Below are positions 1-5,690 of a DNA stretch of 5,690 nt, one piece after another. The notes beneath the pieces are model-generated. The model was not told the DNA's origin, searched no databases, and saw only the letters and a list, made by a program, of their open reading frames with translations. The DNA comes from Ignavibacteriaceae bacterium (GTDB taxonomy: Bacteria > Bacteroidota > Ignavibacteria > Ignavibacteriales > Ignavibacteriaceae): the NCBI GenBank assembly GCA_025455085.1, contig JALONF010000244.1:1-5690 (forward strand), written 5' to 3'. A program made the position numbers and the translations under genes. Each line of letters begins with the position of its first letter. The first letter of the stretch is position 1.

Positions 1-696
1 TACTTCGGTAAAACTCCACTACCACCCGATCCCGAAGTAGTGAAGAAAGCTTCTGAGCAATTGAACAAACCGGTATTCACTGGAGATCCTTTAGAAGCTG
101 CACCAAAAAATATTGAGCCGGCAAGGAAAGCTCTCGAAGAAAGAAATCTTCCTGTAAATGATGAAAATATTTTTATTGTGCTTGCGTCAATGGTTCCCGG
201 AAAGAAGATGGAGTTGAATGAAGGCATCAGACTTCTTATGGGACAAGGGAAAATTGATATTCCATTAAAGAAAAAGGAAGAACCAAAAAAAGAGGAGAAA
301 CCAAAAGAGGTTGTTGCTGAATCTGTTCCTCAGGGTCCGGTAAGAACAAGATGTACAGTTGAAGAAAATGGAAAGACGAGAATTTTCATTGTTACTTCTG
401 AACCAATAAGCACACCTTCAACATCAGTCGGAAAAGTAATAATGGCACAAACAGTTCTTGATTCAGAAGCTGTTAAGAGTACTCCGATATTTCATCCGTT
501 TGAAGGAATAGTTCAGGTCGTTGATGTTTTAGTGCATGAAGGTGAATCAGTAAAGAGTGGACAAACTGTCGCTTTTGTTGAAGCAATGAAAGCAAAACAT
601 CATATAAAATCTCAGGTTGATGGAATTGTAACTAAGGTTAATGTAAAAATCGGTGATGAAATTAATTCGTCAACACCGATAATTATTTTAAATTGA
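1..696 (+). CDS. oadA: Oxaloacetate decarboxylase alpha-type subunit, C-terminal part with biotin domain (5' partial)
   Basis: The reading frame is open from base 1, so the gene starts upstream; the GTG at 40 is an internal valine in a conserved stretch (YFGKTPLPPDPEVV), not a start. The 231 visible residues comprise the end of the conserved carboxylase (PYC_OADA) domain to about residue 85, a charged Lys/Glu/Pro linker (about 90-103), a short beta-rich segment (about 114-134), and a biotinyl domain (about 160-231). The biotin-accepting lysine is K197 (codon 589-591) in EAMKAKHH; most relatives have Met after this Lys. In this family the N-terminal barrel, absent here, moves CO2 from oxaloacetate or a related acid to biotin, and the carrier delivers it to the membrane beta subunit, encoded 7 bases downstream. 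Pyruvate carboxylase subunit B or another decarboxylase alpha subunit is possible, but the adjacent beta gene favours a Na+-pumping decarboxylase. The exact substrate cannot be told from this fragment. Confidence 0.88.
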   Translation, partial: YFGKTPLPPDPEVVKKASEQLNKPVFTGDPLEAAPKNIEPARKALEERNLPVNDENIFIVLASMVPGKKMELNEGIRLLMGQGKIDIPLKKKEEPKKEEKPKEVVAESVPQGPVRTRCTVEENGKTRIFIVTSEPISTPSTSVGKVIMAQTVLDSEAVKSTPIFHPFEGIVQVVDVLVHEGESVKSGQTVAFVEAMKAKHHIKSQVDGIVTKVNVKIGDEINSSTPIIILN

Positions 697-703
697 AAAA
701 AAA

Positions 704-1834
704 TTGATTGAAGATTTTTCAAAATTATTGTTGAACTCAGGCTTTGCTCATATGAGCATTGAAAACTGGGTTATGTTTGCAATATCTGCACTGTTGGTTT
801 ACCTAGCAATTAAAAAAGGTTACGAACCTCTTCTTCTTATTCCAATTTCATTTGGAGTTGTACTGGCAAATTTTCCTCTTGCAGATATGAGTTCTTACGG
901 CAAGGGTATCATTGGACTTATTTACAGGACTGGAGTAGAAACGGAACTTTTACCTCCTATTATTTTCCTCGGCATTGGTGTTCTTACTGATTTCAGACCT
1001 CTTTTAAGCAGACCGTTCACTTTTCTTTTAGGTGCTGCCGCTCAATTGGGAGTGTTCGTTGCAGCATTAGGTTCAGTATATTTATTCGGATTTACTCCTC
1101 AGGAAGCTGCGAGCATTGGAATTATCGGTGGCGCAGATGGTCCGACAACAATTTATCTTGCATCAAAACTTGCACCTCATCTTTTGGGTCCCGTTGCTTT
1201 GGCATCTTACAGTTATATGTCTCTTGTTCCTATAATACAACCGCCTGTACTTCGGCTTCTTACAACTCAAAAGGAAAGAGAGATCGACATGCGGAGAACG
1301 AAACCGGTATCAAATACTGCTGTGATAATTTTTCCAATATTATCAGGTGGGATTGCTTCATTAGCCATCCCATCCAGTGCTCCGTTAATCGGTATGTTAA
1401 TGTTTGGAAATCTTATAAGAGAAAGTGGCGTAACTGAGAGATTAAGAAAAACTGCCGGCGGTGCTTTGATAGACATCGTTACAATATTTTTAGCTACTGC
1501 AGTTGGTGCAACAATGAGCGGCGAAACATTTTTAAGTCCTCAGATATTGATGATATTTGCATTAGGTGCTGTAGCTTTTGTGTTTAGTACGGCGGGCGGT
1601 ATTCTCTTCGCAAAATTTTTCAATTTATTCCTTCCTGAAAAGAAAAAAATAAATCCCTGCATAGGTGCTGCTGGTGTTTCAGCTGTACCAATGTCAGCAA
1701 GAGTAGTTCAAGATTTTGTTTCCAGACACACAAATGGAAGAGTAAATCCACTTATGCCGGCTATGGGTCCAAATGTGGCGGGTGTAATCGGAACAGCAGT
1801 AGCTGCCGGTGTATTTCTGGCTCTCCTCGGCTAA
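704..1834 (+). CDS. oadB: Sodium-translocating decarboxylase beta subunit (OadB/MmdB/GcdB family)
   Basis: A 376-residue hydrophobic inner-membrane protein that in this family decarboxylates carboxybiotin and couples this to Na+ export. Its length fits the short (MmdB/GcdB-like) group rather than the longer Klebsiella OadB. Hydrophobic segments cover most of the chain, e.g. about 22-58, 82-130, 160-183, 203-223, 254-305 and 355-375. Residues matching those known to matter in Klebsiella OadB are all present: D145 in GGADGPT (D203), Y171 (Y229), and N317, G321, S326 and R333 in NPCIGAAGVSAVPMSAR (N373, G377, S382, R389). The C-terminus has the family's GPNVAG motif. Start: TTG at 704 is the first usual start after an in-frame stop at 689-691, and its N-terminus matches the register of Klebsiella OadB. 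ATG at 752 (360 residues) is the alternative and would remove the N-terminal helix. Neither has a good Shine-Dalgarno sequence. Substrate class depends on the alpha subunit, so the oadB symbol is provisional. Confidence 0.92.
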   Translation: MIEDFSKLLLNSGFAHMSIENWVMFAISALLVYLAIKKGYEPLLLIPISFGVVLANFPLADMSSYGKGIIGLIYRTGVETELLPPIIFLGIGVLTDFRPLLSRPFTFLLGAAAQLGVFVAALGSVYLFGFTPQEAASIGIIGGADGPTTIYLASKLAPHLLGPVALASYSYMSLVPIIQPPVLRLLTTQKEREIDMRRTKPVSNTAVIIFPILSGGIASLAIPSSAPLIGMLMFGNLIRESGVTERLRKTAGGALIDIVTIFLATAVGATMSGETFLSPQILMIFALGAVAFVFSTAGGILFAKFFNLFLPEKKKINPCIGAAGVSAVPMSARVVQDFVSRHTNGRVNPLMPAMGPNVAGVIGTAVAAGVFLALLG

Positions 1835-1841
1835 ATTATTT
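1835..1841. other. 7-base convergent junction, no clear terminator
   Basis: The stop codons of the beta-subunit gene (1832-1834) and of the hybrid malic enzyme-like gene (1842-1844, minus strand) face each other across seven A/T bases. The only inverted repeat nearby is a 6-bp A/T-only stem (1833-1838 with 1847-1852), too weak to call a terminator. Transcripts from the two sides therefore probably overlap at their 3' ends. Confidence 0.6.
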
Positions 1842-4109
1842 TCACTTAATTTTTTTCAGCTCAGCAGCTTCAACAACTGCCGCTGTTACAAGATTAACAA
1901 TTTCTTCAACTGTAGATCTGTATTGAAGAAGATGAACCGGTAATCTTGTTCCCATTAATATCGGACCGACAGTAACTGCATCTCCTACGTACTGCAAAGA
2001 CTGCATCGTCAGATTAGCTGACTGAAGATCGGGAAAAATTAAAATATTAGCATCATTCTTTAGTGAGGTGAATGGGAAATATTCTTTTCTTATCACAGAA
2101 TCACGAGCTGTCGCAAGCTGCATCTCGCCATCAATAATCAAATCAGGAGATTTTTTCTTCACAATTTCTGTTGCCTTCCTAACCTTTATTACGGAGGGAT
2201 TATCAACACTTCCAAAATTTGAATAAGAAAGCATAGCTACTATGGGTTCTATTCCAAGTGCGCGGCTTGTTTTTGCCGTCAGCAGTGCAATCTCTGCAAG
2301 CTCTTCAGCCGTTGGATCAATATTTACAACACAATCTGCCAGCAGCACAACATCCTTTGGAAGCAGAACAAGGTAATGACTTGATATTCTTTTGATGCCC
2401 GGTTCAGGTCCAATAACTTCAAGAAATATTCGAAGAGTGTCAACGTAATGCGCTGAAAGTCCTGTAAACATCATATCCGCATCACCGCAGTGAACCATCA
2501 TCGCAGCAAAATAATCTTTATGCCTGATTCTGTCGATAGCGTTAGCATGAATAATTCCCCGGCGATGTCTCATCTGAAAATATTTATCGACATACGTATT
2601 AAACTTAACACTATGATTTGGATCAATTATTTGAATTCCACTCAACTCTAAGCCAAGTCTGTCAATTACTTTACCGATTTCATCCTCCGAGCCAAGCAAA
2701 ATAGGTTTTGCAATGCCTTCATCCATCAGTACACTGCATGCACGAAGTATTGTTTCATTTGTTCCTTCGGGAAAAACAATTCTAAATTTTTCCTGGCGGG
2801 CACGCAGAATGAGTCTGCGCATTGTATCTCTTCCTGTTCCTAATCTCACAGTTAAACTTTCCTGGTAGTCTTCACTTTTAATTTCAGTTTTTGCTACTCC
2901 ATCCTTGATTGCCTGTAGTGCAACTGCGGATGACTCTCTGATAAAAATTCTTGGATCAATTGGTTTAGGAAGTAAATATTCTGGACCAAAACTAAACCGC
3001 TGAAAACCATAAGCCCGTTCTACTTCTTCAACAACTTCGTCGCGTGCAAGTTCAGCTAAAGCTCGCGCCGCTGCTAAAAGCATTCCGTCCGTAATTCTTG
3101 TTGCCTGAACATCCAATGCGCCACGAAAGATGTATGGAAAGCTCAGCAGATCCAGAAGAGAATTTGGATATCTGGCCGAACTGGTTGCAACGATTACATC
3201 GTGTCTGCTGCTCCTCGCAGCGTCGTATTCAATTTCAGGTTCAGGAGTTGCAAGTGCAAATATTATCGGGAAACGGTTCATCGTTCGTATCATCTCAAGC
3301 TTTAATATTCCTCCGGTTGATGCACCGATAAATACATCGGCACCTTCAATACCTTTTTCCATTACTAGTGCAGAATTATTAACAGCGAATGGTCTTTGGT
3401 ATTTAGAAAGATCATCCCGATTTATATGAATTAGTCCGTTGATATCATACATCAGAAGATTTTCAGACTTAATCCCGAGTTTCGTAAGCAAACGTGCACA
3501 GCCAATTCCAACAGTACCAGCGCCACAAATAACTATCCGAATTTCTTCAATTCGTTTATCTACAAGATCAAGAGCATTTAGTAAAGCTGCAATGGTAACT
3601 ACAGCAGTACCGTATAAATTTTCATGGAATACAGGAATGTTCAAGCTTTCACATAATTCTTCATATATCTTTAGTCCTTCCGGAGCTTTTATATCTTTTA
3701 GATTGATCCCACCGAACGTTGGTTCGAGTACTTTTACTGTTTCAATAAATTTTCCAGGATCGCTTGTATCCAGTTCAAGATCAAAAACATCAATATCAGC
3801 TAATCGCTTAAAGATGCTCGCAATACCTTCCTGCATTGGTTTTGCAGCCAGGGGACCAATATCCCCTAGACCGGGAACTGACGAACCATTTGTAAAAACT
3901 CCAACCAGATTTCCTTTTGAGGTATAATTGAATACGTTCGTCTTATCTTCCATAATTTCTGATGATGGAAATGACGCACCGGGCAGCGCACCGGGCAGAT
4001 AGCAGAGCCGCATTTCTCTTGGAGTAAGACAGGGTTTTGTCGGATGAATTTCAATCTTACCTTTACGTCCCGATGAATGATACTTTAATGAATCTTCACG
4101 TTTTATCAT
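1842..4109 (-). CDS. MaeB-type hybrid malic enzyme/phosphotransacetylase-like protein with altered active sites
   Basis: 755 residues, close to E. coli MaeB (759). Order: malic enzyme N-terminal domain (about 10-165), NAD(P)-binding Rossmann domain (about 166-405; GAGTVG at 196-201), then a phosphotransacetylase-like domain (about 425-755). MaeB converts malate to pyruvate and CO2, with the second domain acting as an acetyl-CoA-responsive regulator. Alignment is gapless through the core (EPTFGGINLKDIKAPE; FPYIFRGALDV; FSFGPEYLLPKP), yet key positions differ from MaeB: catalytic Lys is I96; the metal-binding Glu-Asp is K138-D139; the Asp-Asp of HDDQHGT is E163-N164; the Asn of ANPEPEI is T288; the Asn-Asn pair is L319-D320. 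Tyr37 is kept. In the second domain R514 and R560 (CoA/phosphate arginines) remain, but the catalytic Ser-Arg is Q729-Y730. A 12-bp tandem duplication adds four residues at 38-45. The ATG at 4109 has a strong ribosome binding site and lies one base after the upstream stop. Family membership is secure; malic enzyme activity is doubtful, so I withhold the maeB symbol. Confidence 0.9.
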   Translation of the reverse strand: MIKREDSLKYHSSGRKGKIEIHPTKPCLTPREMRLCYLPGALPGASFPSSEIMEDKTNVFNYTSKGNLVGVFTNGSSVPGLGDIGPLAAKPMQEGIASIFKRLADIDVFDLELDTSDPGKFIETVKVLEPTFGGINLKDIKAPEGLKIYEELCESLNIPVFHENLYGTAVVTIAALLNALDLVDKRIEEIRIVICGAGTVGIGCARLLTKLGIKSENLLMYDINGLIHINRDDLSKYQRPFAVNNSALVMEKGIEGADVFIGASTGGILKLEMIRTMNRFPIIFALATPEPEIEYDAARSSRHDVIVATSSARYPNSLLDLLSFPYIFRGALDVQATRITDGMLLAAARALAELARDEVVEEVERAYGFQRFSFGPEYLLPKPIDPRIFIRESSAVALQAIKDGVAKTEIKSEDYQESLTVRLGTGRDTMRRLILRARQEKFRIVFPEGTNETILRACSVLMDEGIAKPILLGSEDEIGKVIDRLGLELSGIQIIDPNHSVKFNTYVDKYFQMRHRRGIIHANAIDRIRHKDYFAAMMVHCGDADMMFTGLSAHYVDTLRIFLEVIGPEPGIKRISSHYLVLLPKDVVLLADCVVNIDPTAEELAEIALLTAKTSRALGIEPIVAMLSYSNFGSVDNPSVIKVRKATEIVKKKSPDLIIDGEMQLATARDSVIRKEYFPFTSLKNDANILIFPDLQSANLTMQSLQYVGDAVTVGPILMGTRLPVHLLQYRSTVEEIVNLVTAAVVEAAELKKIK
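3975..3998 (-). repeat. Exact 12-bp tandem duplication (2 copies) inside the malic enzyme-like gene
   Basis: The plus strand reads CGCACCGGGCAG twice in direct succession (3975-3986 and 3987-3998). On the coding strand this is LPGA-LPGA, residues 38-45 of the protein. Taking out one copy gives YLPGASFPSSEI, which lines up residue for residue with YSPGVAAPCLEI of E. coli MaeB, so the second copy appears to be a four-residue, in-frame insertion directly after the conserved tyrosine. Confidence 0.9.
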
Positions 4110-4110
4110 T

Positions 4111-5690
4111 TCAGTTTCTCCTCTGTGATTCTGAATTTTTTACAAGTGGATATTTTTTCAAAGTCTCATTTAATGCAGGCAGAAAAGTAGCAACCGGTCT
4201 CACCTGAAGCAGCCATAATTTGGTTCCTTCAATTCCAAATTCAATATCAATCGGATAGCCATAAGCTGATTCAAGTTTTGAAGCAACAGAAACTAATTCG
4301 CACAGCTCAACATATTCTAATGCCGGACGAAATCGCTGGTGATAAAGTGTTGAACTTAGAACAGTACCGTAACCTGCATTTTTATTAAAAACAACCTGCT
4401 CGTTTTTATCGGCAGTTATGTAGTTGAATTTCAACGGACCTCTTTCAAGATTGCCTTCTTTCACAACAATAATCTGATCTGCTGCAACTGCACCTGAAAC
4501 AACTCCTTCACCAAGACCGAGGCCTGCATTGATAACAATTTCTTTTAAATCTTTTTTAGGAACGTTTATAGTTTGAAGCACACCGGAAATACGAGACCAG
4601 ACAATTCGTTGAACTATTACGCCGCCTTTTGTTCCTATTGAAGTGCTTCCAAAAACATTGCGATTATGAATTGCTCTCTCGGTCCACAAACCGCTCCAGG
4701 TACGCTTCAAATATTGAATTAAAAGTTCTTCACCATTTATGAAGAGGTAAGTTTCAAACTCACCTGCCCTGGCAGCAATTTCAGCATCCTCTTCGCAGGA
4801 AGATGAACGGATTGCAACATAAAGTTTCGCATCTTTTTCTTTTTCTGATTTGGAGGCCAAAAATTCTTTTTCAATTTCGTGATATGCTTCAATTACCTCG
4901 TTCTTAATTTCATCTGGTAGTGAAATCGTTTCCCATAGATTTTTAATGATTGAAGATTTATCTCTGTTACTAAGATCCGCTCTTATTAAAGTTTTATCGA
5001 TAACCTCAGTTACTAAAGTTTCTTTGTTAAAAGTCTCACCAGCAGCGCTGAAGTTTTCTTTAATTCGTGATTGCAGCACAGTCTGAAATGCCTTATCAGT
5101 TACAACAAACCATGATGGAATTAATCCTTCCCCTCCAACCATATCCAGTTCAGCAAGGTTTGCAGCTTTCCAACCGATCAGAGGAACTAACTCCAGAGCA
5201 CCCTGTTGAGGCTTCAGAGCAAATTTATCCGCAAGCTTTTCGCATAACATCTTATCTTCCAGCTCAAATTTTTTCTGATGCTTTTTGATTTTTTCCAAGT
5301 CTTCTGGAGAAGTTCCCAGTAACAAATCAACACGATTTATTTGCCTGAACAGATGTCTAAGAAATTCTTTCTTCTCTATACTTCCAACCAGTTCGCTGAT
5401 CTTTTTGAATATTTCATCTCGTAGTTTCCTAAGACTAAGAAGACTAATTTCATTTATTCTATCAATATCATCGGATAATATTTTCTTTTCATCCGGAATA
5501 ATTGAGCCAATTGAAGCAATCACATTATTAAGCACATCAAATATTCTGATCGCTTCTAATCTCGGCATTACTACTTCAAAAGGATGTTGTGCAAAAGGAA
5601 TAATCTGCTGAGCTTTTGAGCAGGCAGTTAAAAATTTATTCTCACTCTCAAGTACTACCTTTAAAAGATAAGCTTCAGCAAGCTTCCCAT
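4111..5690 (-). CDS. PEP synthase/pyruvate phosphate dikinase ATP-grasp domain protein (5' partial, lacks downstream catalytic domains)
   Basis: The frame is open to the right edge, giving about 525 visible residues; the start is most likely outside. An internal ATG at 5568 has no ribosome binding site, and the 40 codons before it read as normal helical protein (e.g. GKLAEAYLLKVVLESENKFL). Counting from that Met, residues 1-115 are helical and charged with no family I recognise, and about 125-460 form the ATP-binding domain of PEP synthase/pyruvate phosphate dikinase (PPDK_N). Visible hallmarks: GWKAANLAEL with K134 (usually GGK), VAIRSSS with R254, GLGLGEGVVSGAV (349-361), and the nucleotide/metal signature D441-x-E443 followed by Q455-x-R457 in QVRPVA. 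The protein ends about 28 residues later, so the swivelling phosphohistidine domain and the PEP/pyruvate barrel are missing at the C-terminal side. It could phosphorylate a separate His-bearing partner or another substrate; which one is unknown. It is co-transcribed with the hybrid malic enzyme-like gene (one-base gap). Confidence 0.85.
   Translation of the reverse strand, partial: GKLAEAYLLKVVLESENKFLTACSKAQQIIPFAQHPFEVVMPRLEAIRIFDVLNNVIASIGSIIPDEKKILSDDIDRINEISLLSLRKLRDEIFKKISELVGSIEKKEFLRHLFRQINRVDLLLGTSPEDLEKIKKHQKKFELEDKMLCEKLADKFALKPQQGALELVPLIGWKAANLAELDMVGGEGLIPSWFVVTDKAFQTVLQSRIKENFSAAGETFNKETLVTEVIDKTLIRADLSNRDKSSIIKNLWETISLPDEIKNEVIEAYHEIEKEFLASKSEKEKDAKLYVAIRSSSCEEDAEIAARAGEFETYLFINGEELLIQYLKRTWSGLWTERAIHNRNVFGSTSIGTKGGVIVQRIVWSRISGVLQTINVPKKDLKEIVINAGLGLGEGVVSGAVAADQIIVVKEGNLERGPLKFNYITADKNEQVVFNKNAGYGTVLSSTLYHQRFRPALEYVELCELVSVASKLESAYGYPIDIEFGIEGTKLWLLQVRPVATFLPALNETLKKYPLVKNSESQRRN
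4118..4124 (-). promoter_or_regulatory. Ribosome binding site of the hybrid malic enzyme-like gene
   Basis: On the minus strand AGAGGAG (4124 to 4118) is followed by 8 bases and then ATG at 4109-4107. It lies inside the last codons of the upstream ATP-grasp gene. The stop and start are arranged as TGA-A-ATG, which suggests translational coupling and decides the start of the downstream gene. Confidence 0.85.

Noticed and set aside
40..42. GTG as the start of the alpha-subunit gene
   Set aside because: The 13 codons before it are in frame and form the conserved end of the carboxylase domain, so the gene begins outside the window.
268..309. Lys/Glu/Pro-rich stretch as a nucleotide repeat
   Set aside because: It is an ordinary low-complexity interdomain linker of the alpha subunit; no exact tandem unit is present in the DNA.
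1832..1856. Possible bidirectional terminator between the convergent genes
   Set aside because: The stem would be only six A/T pairs with an 8-base loop and overlaps coding sequence; too weak to call.
3098..3429. Two overlapping + strand open frames (77 and 99 codons)
   Set aside because: Both are antisense to conserved coding sequence and overlap each other in different frames; no sign of a real product.
3439..3927. A 162-codon open frame on the + strand opposite the malic enzyme-like gene
   Set aside because: It lies fully antisense to a strongly supported gene, its translation is Ser/Ile/Pro-rich without family features, and it has no ribosome binding site; it is a shadow of the real gene.
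5067..5611. Two + strand open frames opposite the ATP-grasp gene
   Set aside because: Antisense to conserved coding sequence, with low-complexity Ser/Ile/Leu-rich translations expected from complementing Lys/Glu-rich helices.
1..5690. A CRISPR array, transposon, defence system or structured RNA
   Set aside because: Four metabolic-type genes fill the window almost end to end; I saw no spaced direct repeats, terminal inverted repeats, transposase motifs or non-coding stretch long enough for such an element.

Overview
The window is AT-rich (about 40% GC by eye, not computed) bacterial DNA and almost entirely coding: four genes in two convergent pairs, with only short gaps. No rRNA, tRNA, CRISPR array or insertion sequence is visible. 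Protein style (a biotin-dependent Na+-pumping decarboxylase, a hybrid malic enzyme-like protein, little use of Shine-Dalgarno sequences in the left pair) would suit an anaerobic or facultative member of the Bacteroidota/Ignavibacteria side of the tree. That taxonomic guess is weak and rests on no marker gene.

Left half, + strand. Positions 1-696 hold the C-terminal 231 residues of the biotin-carrying carboxyltransferase (alpha) subunit of an oxaloacetate decarboxylase-type enzyme, cut by the window start. Seven bases after it, 704-1834 encodes the membrane beta subunit (OadB/MmdB/GcdB family), with a likely TTG start. Together they would decarboxylate a carboxylated acid, probably oxaloacetate, and use the energy to export Na+. 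No small gamma subunit is present here.

Right half, - strand. The frame 5690-4111 is the 3' part of a gene for a pyruvate phosphate dikinase/PEP synthase ATP-grasp domain protein. It stops right after that domain, with no phosphohistidine or PEP/pyruvate domain after it, and the frame runs off the right edge, so the true start is outside. One base after its stop lies a 755-residue hybrid protein with the architecture of MaeB (malic enzyme plus phosphotransacetylase domain), preceded by a clear Shine-Dalgarno sequence inside the upstream gene.

The main point of interest is the hybrid protein. It aligns with MaeB without gaps around the active site, yet it lacks the catalytic lysine, two of the three metal ligands and the substrate asparagines of malic enzymes, and also lacks the catalytic Ser-Arg pair of phosphotransacetylase. 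It keeps the nucleotide-binding Rossmann motif. In addition, an exact 12-bp tandem duplication has inserted four residues next to the conserved tyrosine. It may be a divergent enzyme or an acyl-CoA/dinucleotide-responsive regulatory protein, translationally coupled to a stand-alone ATP-grasp kinase module. All four genes sit around the pyruvate/PEP/oxaloacetate/malate node, but a shared pathway is inference. Comparisons with known proteins were made from memory and not by a search.
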